Shown here in pieces: positions 1 to 6,014 of a DNA stretch of 7,784 nucleotides (its first letter is position 1; the number at the start of each line of letters is the position of its first letter). The stretch is from Clostridia bacterium (lineage in GTDB: Bacteria > Bacillota > Clostridia > Christensenellales > Aristaeellaceae): NCBI GenBank assembly GCA_009776385.1, contig WRFT01000086.1, positions 1 through 7,784 on the forward strand. Reading direction: 5' to 3'. Under the pieces are notes generated by a model. It was not told where the DNA came from and did not search any database. It saw only the letters and a program-made list of their open reading frames with translations. The position numbers and the translations under genes are program-made.

Positions 1-1826
1 TCGGTATCGTATACCTCGCGGGCGCATCGTGCCCTGTAGGCAAGCGCGGCAGGTAAAATTTGCTTGGATTGAATGTCCAGCAGCGTCTGCGCCTCGATAC
101 GCAGGCGTTTGATATAGGTGTCCCAATGCACGGCGATACGGCTCTCAATTTCCGTGCGGGAAAGAACACCTGTCTGCGTGAGAACTGCTATCGTGCTTTC
201 CCGCTCCAAAACGGGTATCGCGTCCGTTGTGGAGGGAAGGCAGGGAAGGCCGCGGCGGATGGCTTCAGGCATCCAGGATGCCGAATAACTGTCCCCGTCG
301 AATAGCACGGCGCCATGTTTTTCTAACAAATCCCCGATAACGGCGCGGCTTTCGGCCTTGACATCATCGGCCGCCTCCAAGCGGGAGGCTATCGCCGACA
401 GGCGATCGGCGACGACGGTATTCATCATGGCGCTGATCCAACTGCCGCTTTGGGACGCGCCGGGCATACGGAACTCGAACTTATTGCCGGTAAAGGCGAT
501 GGCGGAAGTGCGGTTACGGTCGGAATCGCAGCCGGAGGCGCCGTGATGCGCGTCATTTTTCAAACCCGCCTCCCCTTGGGTTACGGAAAGGTCGTCACGC
601 CCGGCAGCCCGGATAAGCAGGTTATGCAAAGCAGGGCCGATAAACACGGAAATAACGGGTGTCGGGGCCTCCAGGCCGCCCAGCCGATAATCATTGCTTA
701 AGCCCGCGCAGGCGACGCGCAGCAAGTCCGCGTACTGATGAAAACCGGCGACCGCCGCCATGAAGAATAACATAAAGCGTTCGTTTGCCGGCGGGTCTTT
801 GCCCGGATCTAACAGGTTCTTCCCGGATTCCGTGCCTAAAGACCAGTTAATATGCTTACCGGAACCGGAAAAACCCGCGAAAGGTTTTTCATGCAGCAGG
901 CATGCCAGCCCCCGCCGGGCCGCTACCTTACGCAGCAGCATCATGGTTAGATGGTTTTGGTCACATGCCGCCACGGCGCTATCATAAACCACCGCCACCT
1001 CGTGCTGGGCGGGCGCCGCCTCATTATGCTGGGTCTTGGCCGGAACGCCCAACCGCCATAGTTCGTCATTTAATTCCGCCATGAACCCGGACACCCTTTG
1101 ACGGATTGCCGCGTAATACTGATCATCCATTTCCTGGCCTTTCGGAGGCTTTGCGCCAAACAATGTCCGGCCTGTATAGATAAGATCCCGGCGCTCTTTA
1201 TAAAGCTGCCTGTCGATAAGGAAGTACTCCTGTTCCAAACCCACATACGGCAGCACACGGCGAACCGATGTATCGCCCAATGCCCGTAACACTCGCAGGG
1301 CGGCGCGATTGAGCGCCGTCATGCTTCGTACAAGAGGTATGCGCGTATCCAGCGCCTCTCCGTTGAAACCCGAGAAAACGGTTGGAATACACAGGGCAAT
1401 CACCCCACCCGGATCCTTGCGGATAAAGGCGGGCGACACGCAGTCCCAAGCGGTGTATCCCCGCGCCTCGAACGTGGCGCGCAAGCCGCCCGACGGAAAA
1501 CTGGACGCGTCCGTTTCGCCCCGTGCCAGTGCCTTGCCGGTGAACTCGAAGATGACCGTTCCGTCCTGCATGGGGGAGACGAACGCCTCATGCTTCTCGG
1601 CTGTCTGCCCGTTCATCGGAGAAAACCAGTGGGTATAATGGGTAGCGCCCCGTTCAATAGCCCAGTCCTTCATCGCCCCGGCGATGACCTCCGCGGATTC
1701 GGAGTCCAGCGGCGTTCCTTCTTCTACCGTCTCACGCAGCCGCCTGTACACATCCTCCGGCAGCCGTTCGCGCATCACCCTATCTGAAAAAACATAAGAA
1801 CCGAACGCTTCGTTCCTCTCAGCCAT
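1..1826 (-). CDS. glnN: Type III glutamine synthetase (GSIII), C-terminus cut by the window edge
   Basis: This enzyme makes glutamine from glutamate, ammonia and ATP in the cytoplasm. The minus strand reads 608 codons from ATG 1826 to the left edge with no stop. GSIII proteins are usually about 700 residues, so roughly 90-100 C-terminal residues are missing. GSIII signatures occur in order: THWFSPMNGQTAEKHEAF (about 65-82), DASSFPSGGLRATFEARGY (106-124), GLEQEYFLID, the TGRTLFGAKPPKGQ block, HNEAAPAQHE (267-276), HEKPFAGFSGSGKHINWS (312-329), RLGGLEAPTP (381-390) and DRNRTSAIAFTGNKFEFRM (436-454). The start is secure: an in-frame TGA lies two codons upstream and GGAAAGGA sits about 12 nt before the ATG. 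Several residues that I recall as conserved differ: NEVAP is NEAAP, GSGKHNNWS is GSGKHINWS, ANEAPP is GLEAPT, and the segment before DRNRT lacks the usual LPxFPKDTT. The frame is continuous, so this is divergence and not a frameshift. I found no convincing promoter upstream. Confidence 0.95.
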   Translation of the reverse strand, partial: MAERNEAFGSYVFSDRVMRERLPEDVYRRLRETVEEGTPLDSESAEVIAGAMKDWAIERGATHYTHWFSPMNGQTAEKHEAFVSPMQDGTVIFEFTGKALARGETDASSFPSGGLRATFEARGYTAWDCVSPAFIRKDPGGVIALCIPTVFSGFNGEALDTRIPLVRSMTALNRAALRVLRALGDTSVRRVLPYVGLEQEYFLIDRQLYKERRDLIYTGRTLFGAKPPKGQEMDDQYYAAIRQRVSGFMAELNDELWRLGVPAKTQHNEAAPAQHEVAVVYDSAVAACDQNHLTMMLLRKVAARRGLACLLHEKPFAGFSGSGKHINWSLGTESGKNLLDPGKDPPANERFMLFFMAAVAGFHQYADLLRVACAGLSNDYRLGGLEAPTPVISVFIGPALHNLLIRAAGRDDLSVTQGEAGLKNDAHHGASGCDSDRNRTSAIAFTGNKFEFRMPGASQSGSWISAMMNTVVADRLSAIASRLEAADDVKAESRAVIGDLLEKHGAVLFDGDSYSASWMPEAIRRGLPCLPSTTDAIPVLERESTIAVLTQTGVLSRTEIESRIAVHWDTYIKRLRIEAQTLLDIQSKQILPAALAYRARCAREVYDT

Positions 1827-1874
1827 ACATCATCCCATTCCTTTCCGCAGGCACACGCATCTTGCGCGAATTTA

Positions 1875-1903
1875 TTTACCGACACCGTCCGTTATGGTAT
1901 AAT
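1875..1903 (+). promoter_or_regulatory. Sigma-A type promoter with extended -10 for the small membrane protein gene
   Basis: The -35 box TTTACC (1875-1880) is followed by a 17-bp spacer and a perfect TATAAT (1898-1903). TG at 1895-1896 makes it an extended -10. The start of transcription would be near 1910, about 65 nt before the ATG at 1976. Consensus match and spacing are seen directly; activity is inferred. Confidence 0.7.
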
Positions 1904-1904
1904 T

Positions 1905-1924
1905 TAGGCGGGGAGACCCGCTTA
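1905..1924 (+). promoter_or_regulatory. Hairpin with GNRA-type tetraloop at the predicted transcript start
   Basis: TAGGCGGG and CCCGCTTA pair (one G-U pair) around a GAGA loop. The structure begins just after the -10 box, so it straddles the predicted start point near 1910. It could be a protein-binding inverted repeat in DNA or, if transcription starts slightly earlier, a 5' stabilising hairpin in RNA. No T-tract follows, so it is not a terminator. Confidence 0.4.
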
Positions 1925-1963
1925 CCCCGTTATTTTATACTACCCGCCAACCTACCATATATA

Positions 1964-1969
1964 AAGGAG
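1964..1969 (+). promoter_or_regulatory. Ribosome binding site that fixes the start at 1976
   Basis: AAGGAG lies 6 nt before ATG 1976. The same frame stays open back to an ATG at 1862, but that one lies upstream of the -10 box and would be outside the transcript. This site therefore selects the 1976 start. Confidence 0.8.
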
Positions 1970-1975
1970 CAAGTT

Positions 1976-2446
1976 ATGTACAATCGTATGTCCTCGCTTC
2001 ATAACGCATCCTATTCACGCAGACGAAACCGCTTGACACAGCTTGTGATACTGCTTCTTTTTATCGCGGTTGTCACCTTTATAGCACTCTATTCCGGCGC
2101 CACCGCGTTCCGCGGGCAGTACCAAGAAAATGTTGTCCAAAAACTCCGTTCCGAAACGAACGCCGCGTTCGCTCAACTGAATAATCTCTCCCGCACGGGC
2201 GGATCGGCCACGGAAAGCGTGTTGGGCAAGATACGCCAGCATCTGCATACTGCCGACGCGCTTGTGGGCCAGTATTCGGATTTGATCGGGAAGGAACTTA
2301 TTTCGCGGGGTGTGTTTACGGCCGCGACCGAGATTTTGGATAAATACGAAAGGGGCAGACAAACCGGTCAAGCCACCCTTCAGCATCAGACGGATTTGAC
2401 AGCCCTCTTGGATGAGTTGAACAGGCTGGTTGACGTCATAGAATGA
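1976..2446 (+). CDS. Small single-pass membrane protein, unknown function
   Basis: The 156-residue product is not one I recognise. It has a short polar N-terminus with a basic cluster RRRNR (15-19), one hydrophobic segment (about 20-42, LTQLVILLLFIAVVTFIALY), then about 110 residues that look helical and partly heptad-like, without cysteines. The positive-inside rule predicts a cytoplasmic N-terminus with the helical part outside. It could be an uncleaved signal anchor or a subunit of an envelope assembly; neither is shown. The start at 1976 is chosen for its AAGGAG site; a second ATG at 1988 is possible. It has its own promoter, is divergent from glnN, and ends 8 bp from the convergent pyrG stop, leaving no room for a terminator between them. 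Confidence 0.8.
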   Translation: MYNRMSSLHNASYSRRRNRLTQLVILLLFIAVVTFIALYSGATAFRGQYQENVVQKLRSETNAAFAQLNNLSRTGGSATESVLGKIRQHLHTADALVGQYSDLIGKELISRGVFTAATEILDKYERGRQTGQATLQHQTDLTALLDELNRLVDVIE

Positions 2447-2454
2447 TACGCCCG

Positions 2455-4104
2455 TCACGCCTTTGACCGCCGTGATGAGCCGGAAGTTGTCTTGGCCTCT
2501 GCGGCGTCTTTGCGTGCCTTCGCCGCGCCGATGAGCCCTAAAAACAAGGGGTGCGGCTTGTTGGGACGGGATTGGTACTCGGGATGGAAGATGACGGCCA
2601 AATAATAAGGATGTTTTTGGTACTCAAATATTTCCGGATAATCCGCCTCCACGCACCTGCCCGTGACGATGAAGCCTTTTTTCTCCAAAGGCGCCACATA
2701 GCTGTTTTCCACTTCGTAACGGTTACCGTGCCGCTCGTTAATTTGGTCTGTGCCATACGCGCGCATCGCGAGGCCGTCGACCAGCTTAATAGCATAACCG
2801 CCCATGCGCGAAGCGCCGCGGCTGTCATTATCACAAACGCGTTCCGGGGGAATACGGATAACCTTATCCCGGCAATCGGGAGCCACCTCCGTAGAGTTTG
2901 CGTCCGTCAAACCCAGCAGATTTCGGCAAGCTTCCACGACAGCCAACTGCATACCGAAACCGATTGCCAGTAGCGGCACTTTATGGGTTCGGGCGTAACG
3001 CAGCGCCGTGATAATGCCTTCCGCGCCGCGGTCGCCGTATCCGCCGGGAACAATAATGGCGTCATGGCGGGCCAGCAGTTTGCCCGCGTTCGATTCCGTC
3101 AGGTCGTCAGAGGCAATCCAGGTCATTTCCAAGCTTTGACGATGCGCGATACCGGCATGTGTCAATGCCTCCGCGACGGACAGGTACGCGTCATGCAAGG
3201 CGACGTATTTGCCGACCAGCGCCACCTTCAGCTTCCCTTTCGGCGCAAGGTAATCGTTTACCATTTGCTGCCAACCGGTCAGATCCGGTACGCGCTTCTT
3301 CATGTGAAGCACGCCTAAGACGATGTCGGCCAGGCCCTCTTTCTCCAGCATCAGGGGCACCTCATACAACGCGGACACATCGTGGTTTTGCACCACATGG
3401 CCGCGTTTGACGCTGCAGAAAAGGGCGATTTTTTCTTTCGCATCACTTTGGATGGGATATTGTGACCTGCATACAATGATATCAGGCTGGATACCGATGG
3501 ATCGTAAATCCTTGACGGAATGCTGCGTCGGCTTGGTTTTCAGCTCCATAGCGACACTGACATACGGCAGAAGCGTCACATGGATATAGCAGCAGTTTCC
3601 GCGTCCGATATCACTGCCGAATTGGCGAATGGCCTCCAGGTACGGCGCGGATTCCATGTCCCCCACCGTGCCGCCTATTTCTATAATGGCGATATCGGAA
3701 CCGCTGTTGACGGCCGATTGGCGAATGCGTTTTTTAATTTCGTTGGTGACATGCGGGATGACTTGAATGGTGCCGCCCTTATACTGCCCCTGCAGTTCCG
3801 CGTCCATAATGCTTTTTAGCACCTTACCTGTGGTGACGCTGGCTTCCCCGCGCAGGTTGTCATCGATGAAGCGCTCATAATGCCCTAAATCTAAATCCGC
3901 GGCTACGCCGTCGGCGGTAATAAAGGCCTCGCCGTGCTGTAAGGGTGAAAGCAGGCCCGGCTCCACATTGTAATACGGGTCCATTTTTTGCATGGACACC
4001 TTCAGCCCGCGAGCCTTCAGCAGCCTTCCGAGAGAGGCCGCCGTTATGCCCTTTCCTAACGATGAAACGACCCCGCCGGTGACAAAAACATACTTAACCG
4101 CCAT
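2455..4104 (-). CDS. pyrG: CTP synthase homologue lacking the glutaminase nucleophile cysteine
   Basis: CTP synthase converts UTP to CTP with ATP and ammonia. The ammonia normally comes from glutamine hydrolysed in the C-terminal class I amidotransferase domain and reaches the synthetase site through a tunnel. The protein has 549 residues, a normal length. The synthetase half (about 1-270) keeps the P-loop GGVVSSLGKG (10-19), Lys40, Asp72 in DLDLGHYERF, Glu142 in EIGGTVGD, KTKPTQ (189-194) and Lys225. The amidotransferase half (about 290-535) keeps the oxyanion glycines in PGGYGDRG (353-360), Glu406, Arg462 in RYE, and His507/Glu509 in HPEYQSRP. The nucleophile elbow, normally GICLGMQ, reads AIGFGMQ: Gly382 (codon GGT, 2959-2961) replaces the cysteine. 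The coupling loop, ERRGDYLG in E. coli, is ELQGQYKG (103-110), and TMRLG is SRMGG (432-436). A basic tail ends the protein. GAGGGAG lies 6 nt before the ATG. The family is certain; glutamine-dependent activity is doubtful, and free ammonia may be the substrate. Confidence 0.95.
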   Translation of the reverse strand: MAVKYVFVTGGVVSSLGKGITAASLGRLLKARGLKVSMQKMDPYYNVEPGLLSPLQHGEAFITADGVAADLDLGHYERFIDDNLRGEASVTTGKVLKSIMDAELQGQYKGGTIQVIPHVTNEIKKRIRQSAVNSGSDIAIIEIGGTVGDMESAPYLEAIRQFGSDIGRGNCCYIHVTLLPYVSVAMELKTKPTQHSVKDLRSIGIQPDIIVCRSQYPIQSDAKEKIALFCSVKRGHVVQNHDVSALYEVPLMLEKEGLADIVLGVLHMKKRVPDLTGWQQMVNDYLAPKGKLKVALVGKYVALHDAYLSVAEALTHAGIAHRQSLEMTWIASDDLTESNAGKLLARHDAIIVPGGYGDRGAEGIITALRYARTHKVPLLAIGFGMQLAVVEACRNLLGLTDANSTEVAPDCRDKVIRIPPERVCDNDSRGASRMGGYAIKLVDGLAMRAYGTDQINERHGNRYEVENSYVAPLEKKGFIVTGRCVEADYPEIFEYQKHPYYLAVIFHPEYQSRPNKPHPLFLGLIGAAKARKDAAEAKTTSGSSRRSKA

Positions 4105-4139
4105 AAGACGCTCCCTCTTAGCCGCTTAAAAACTTTCCG

Positions 4140-4154
4140 GAATGATTGTCATTC
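4140..4154. promoter_or_regulatory. Perfect inverted repeat over the pyrG -10 box and start point
   Basis: GAATGA (4140-4145) and TCATTC (4149-4154) are perfect inverted arms around a 3-bp centre. The repeat overlaps the -10 box and the predicted start near 4144, where a repressor would be expected to bind. No known operator is recognised. Confidence 0.4.
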
Positions 4155-4179
4155 TAGGAGGTCTTACCGGTCATGTCAA
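4151..4179 (-). promoter_or_regulatory. Near-consensus sigma-A promoter for pyrG
   Basis: On the minus strand TTGACA (4174-4179, perfect -35) is separated by exactly 17 bp from TAGAAT (4151-4156, five of six -10 bases). The predicted start is near 4144, giving a leader of about 40 nt that ends in the GAGGGAG ribosome site. pyrG can therefore be transcribed independently of the leucine-rich-repeat gene upstream. Confidence 0.85.
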
Positions 4180-4228
4180 GCACGCGGGAACTTTAAAACA
4201 ATAGAAATTTCAACAGATAAAATACCGG

Positions 4229-5680
4229 TTAATAAGCCCAGTTCCCTTCTTCCCCTTCTACGATATTCACCTTCTTCAGATCCGGCATGGCCTCGGGGCT
4301 GTTGTGCTGCACCAGTTTAAGGCCCTTGACATCCGTAAGCGGGGTAAAGTCTGTAATCGGGTTGTTCGATAACGACAGTTTCTCAATTTTCTTCGCGTTG
4401 GCAAGCGGCGAAATATCCGAAATTTCATTGCCATTCAGCCAAAGGTATTTAAGCGATAGGCCGTTCACAAAAGAAAGATCAGTCAGGCCGGTGTTTTCTA
4501 TGACCACTTCGGTGAGCTTTTTCGCGTTCGCAGGCTTCTCAAACATTCCCCAATGCGCTATTATACTATCATTACCCACAAATAAGGTTTGCATTTTGGG
4601 AGCGGTGAAAATATCACCTGCGTCATTCACGCTGGAGTTCCATAGGTATAAATAGATGAGTTTGGGATGTCCGTCCAGGAAGGATAGGTCTAGTATGTTT
4701 GCCGTGCTGAAGCTTAGAAAGGTTAAGCTCTTGGCCCCTTTTAGCGCTGAAAAATCCACCGGCTGGTCCGGTTTTTCGGTATAATGCAAACTCATCGAAG
4801 TGTTCTTAGATAAGTATTTCTCCACAATTTCCGTTGTAATCTCATCGCAGTTGTTAAGATTGATCTGAGCCTTACATTTAGACAATAGCTGCCAGCGGAT
4901 ATCCTCTTCCGTCGCGCCCTTCATATCCAAAGCCATCCCGCTGATGCCTTTTTTCGTGAGCAGCGGGGTCAAGTCCGCATTGGGAGCATTTTGAAGGTCA
5001 ATATAATTCAGCTTAGGAATACTCGCCACAAAGCCGATATCCGTTATGTCTTTTCCGGCCAGAGTCAGCTGACTTAGCTTTTTGCATTTCACTAAAGGCT
5101 CATAGCTTTGTACCCGGCAGGATACCAACTGAAGAGAATCCAAATTGGTAATAGAAGAACAAGCGTCCAGGTTCAAGCCGTTGCCGCCTAAAAAAGTTAG
5201 ATTCTGATACTTGGCCTTGCTTTGCGTAAAAGCATTTAAAGACTCAACTTTTTGAGCGATAATCACAAGAAAATCAAGCTGCGTACAAAACTGCAGTACG
5301 CTTAGGTCGACGCTCTCGGTTTCCGCTGTGAAGCCTTCCTGAGAATGGGCAGCCTCCCAAGCTTCTCCGACAGCTGCCCATAAATCGTCACTAAGCTTTA
5401 CGCCGATGTAGAGGTAGGTGACCTCCTTCAAGGAGTCCTTTAAAAAACTTCCGTCCTCTTGCATGAGATGAGGATAAGACTGTTCCAACGCATCTTGTAC
5501 CCACGGATCGTTAAAGATGATTGTCTGCCCATCCTCGGCTAAAAGCTCTTCCGGGGGAAGATACCCCAGTTCTTCGGCAGTCTTAGCCTTCGTTGCGGCT
5601 AACGCGCCGGGAAACACAGAGACAAGGAGCATCATACAAAGGGTAAACGCAAGCGTTCTCAACCATGGTGAAGGTTTCAT
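4229..5680 (-). CDS. Secreted leucine-rich-repeat protein, internalin-like
   Basis: The 483-residue product starts with a classical signal peptide: basic start, hydrophobic core (about 7-24), and ALA (26-28) before a likely cleavage site. The mature part carries irregular leucine-rich repeats from about residue 160, clearest at 410-460, where NEISDISPLANAKKIEKLSL matches the internalin-type 22-residue pattern. Such repeats bind protein or glycan ligands; no enzyme domain is visible. The C-terminus (VEGEEGNWAY) lacks an LPXTG motif, a membrane segment or cell-wall repeats, so the protein is probably released or held by another factor. GGAG sits 7 nt before the ATG. The gene looks more AT-rich than glnN or pyrG by eye, which could mean a different origin. 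It lies upstream of pyrG on the same strand, but pyrG has its own promoter. No clear terminator follows it. Confidence 0.88.
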   Translation of the reverse strand: MKPSPWLRTLAFTLCMMLLVSVFPGALAATKAKTAEELGYLPPEELLAEDGQTIIFNDPWVQDALEQSYPHLMQEDGSFLKDSLKEVTYLYIGVKLSDDLWAAVGEAWEAAHSQEGFTAETESVDLSVLQFCTQLDFLVIIAQKVESLNAFTQSKAKYQNLTFLGGNGLNLDACSSITNLDSLQLVSCRVQSYEPLVKCKKLSQLTLAGKDITDIGFVASIPKLNYIDLQNAPNADLTPLLTKKGISGMALDMKGATEEDIRWQLLSKCKAQINLNNCDEITTEIVEKYLSKNTSMSLHYTEKPDQPVDFSALKGAKSLTFLSFSTANILDLSFLDGHPKLIYLYLWNSSVNDAGDIFTAPKMQTLFVGNDSIIAHWGMFEKPANAKKLTEVVIENTGLTDLSFVNGLSLKYLWLNGNEISDISPLANAKKIEKLSLSNNPITDFTPLTDVKGLKLVQHNSPEAMPDLKKVNIVEGEEGNWAY

Positions 5681-5855
5681 GAAACCACTCCATTTCGTAT
5701 AGGGATGATCGTTCCAACATCCTGCCTGCTAACAAGGCGTTTCGCCCGAATAGTGATGTAGGCATATGGGTGGTGATTAGCCGTCATCCCGGTAGTTTAC
5801 CGCAATCCTGCCGATTACCCGCTGAACAAACCTGTCAGGGGGAGGCAAATTAGCA

Positions 5856-5873
5856 ATAACACATGGGTGTTAT
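5856..5873. promoter_or_regulatory. 18-bp operator-like palindrome
   Basis: ATAACAC (5856-5862) and GTGTTAT (5867-5873) are perfect 7-bp arms around ATGG. The palindrome overlaps the -10 and start region of the leftward promoter candidate and lies about 45 bp upstream of the rightward -35 box. A dimeric regulator could act on both genes from here; its identity is unknown. Confidence 0.5.
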
Positions 5874-5900
5874 AGTAAACTTTGGATGAGATTTTGTAAA
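5872..5900 (-). promoter_or_regulatory. Possible leftward promoter for the leucine-rich-repeat gene
   Basis: On the minus strand TTTACA (5895-5900, five of six -35 bases) is followed by a 17-bp spacer and TACTAT (5872-5877, four of six -10 bases). It would give a leader of about 185 nt. The -10 box is weak, so the call is tentative; no better candidate is seen closer to the gene. Confidence 0.35.
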
Positions 5901-5919
5901 CACTTTTAAATGAACACTT
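5899..5919 (+). repeat. Tandem AACACTT direct repeat between the two -35 boxes
   Basis: AACACTT occurs at 5899-5905 and 5913-5919, 14 bp apart, between and touching the -35 boxes of the two opposed promoter candidates. Direct repeats in this position are typical of activator or response-regulator sites, but the spacing is more than one helical turn and two copies could be chance. Confidence 0.3.
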
Positions 5920-5946
5920 GATTTCCATTGTTATTTCCATTATAAA
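5918..5946 (+). promoter_or_regulatory. Sigma-A type promoter for the 6015 operon
   Basis: TTGATT (5918-5923) and TATAAA (5941-5946) are separated by exactly 17 bp. The start would be near 5953, leaving a leader of about 62 nt before ATG 6015. Confidence 0.65.
5921..5941 (+). repeat. ATTTCCATT direct repeat inside the promoter
   Basis: ATTTCCATT occurs at 5921-5929 and 5933-5941, separated by GTT (12-bp period). The two copies fill most of the spacer of the rightward promoter. It may be a regulator site or simple sequence of low complexity. Confidence 0.35.
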
Positions 5947-5960
5947 GCGGCTAAGGAACA

Positions 5961-5987
5961 AGCGGAACCTTCGCTGTTTTTTGTTTT
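5961..5987 (+). terminator. Terminator-like hairpin in the leader of the 6015 gene (possible attenuator)
   Basis: AGCGGA (5961-5966) pairs with TTCGCT (5970-5975), including one G-U pair, around a 3-nt loop. It is followed by G, TTTTTT (5977-5982), G, TTTT (5984-5987). It lies downstream of the predicted start near 5953 and upstream of ATG 6015, so it could stop transcription early. The short, imperfect stem makes it weak. Confidence 0.4.
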
Positions 5988-6014
5988 ATATTATTAAAAG
6001 GCGGGTGTTAACCG

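Larger units (their letters stand above)
5681..6014. other. Divergent control region with no gene
   Basis: This 334-bp gap separates the leftward leucine-rich-repeat gene from the rightward pair at 6015. The part at 5681-5855 would be the long leader of the leftward gene; it holds only a small hairpin (GGCG-TTT-CGCC at 5736-5746) and no recognisable riboswitch. The AT-rich part at 5856-6000 holds a palindrome, two sets of direct repeats, back-to-back promoter candidates and an attenuator-like hairpin. No coding signal is convincing. Confidence 0.6.

Noticed and set aside
521..640. Frameshift pair in glnN explaining the divergent segment before DRNRTS
   Set aside because: The other two minus-strand frames contain stops in this stretch and the used frame rejoins conserved motifs without a shift.
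60..1787. Plus-strand open frames across the first 1.8 kb
   Set aside because: They lie opposite the clear glutamine synthetase frame and resemble no protein; GC-rich coding DNA gives such shadows.
2447..2454. Bidirectional terminator between the convergent genes
   Set aside because: Only 8 bp separate the stop codons and no hairpin with T-tract is visible around them.
2015..2458. 147-codon minus-strand frame opposite the small membrane protein
   Set aside because: It has no good ribosome site, overlaps a plus-strand gene with promoter and ribosome site, and its product shows no recognisable features.
2926..2928. Nearby Cys393 acting as substitute nucleophile in the CTP synthase
   Set aside because: It lies 11 residues after the elbow in the following helix, aligned with an ordinary non-catalytic position.
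2959..2961. Selenocysteine in place of the CTP synthase cysteine
   Set aside because: The codon is GGT (glycine), not TGA, so selenocysteine cannot be inserted here.
4105..4144. Bacillus-type CTP-sensing reiterative transcription in the pyrG leader
   Set aside because: The predicted start region reads ATGACAATC and lacks both the GGGC start and a leader terminator.
5736..5746. Riboswitch or terminator at the GGCG-TTT-CGCC hairpin
   Set aside because: The stem is only 4 bp, with no T-tract and no recognisable aptamer around it.
5583..5765. Short minus-strand frame overlapping the start of the leucine-rich-repeat gene
   Set aside because: It overlaps the signal peptide region in another frame and has no domain or ribosome site of its own.
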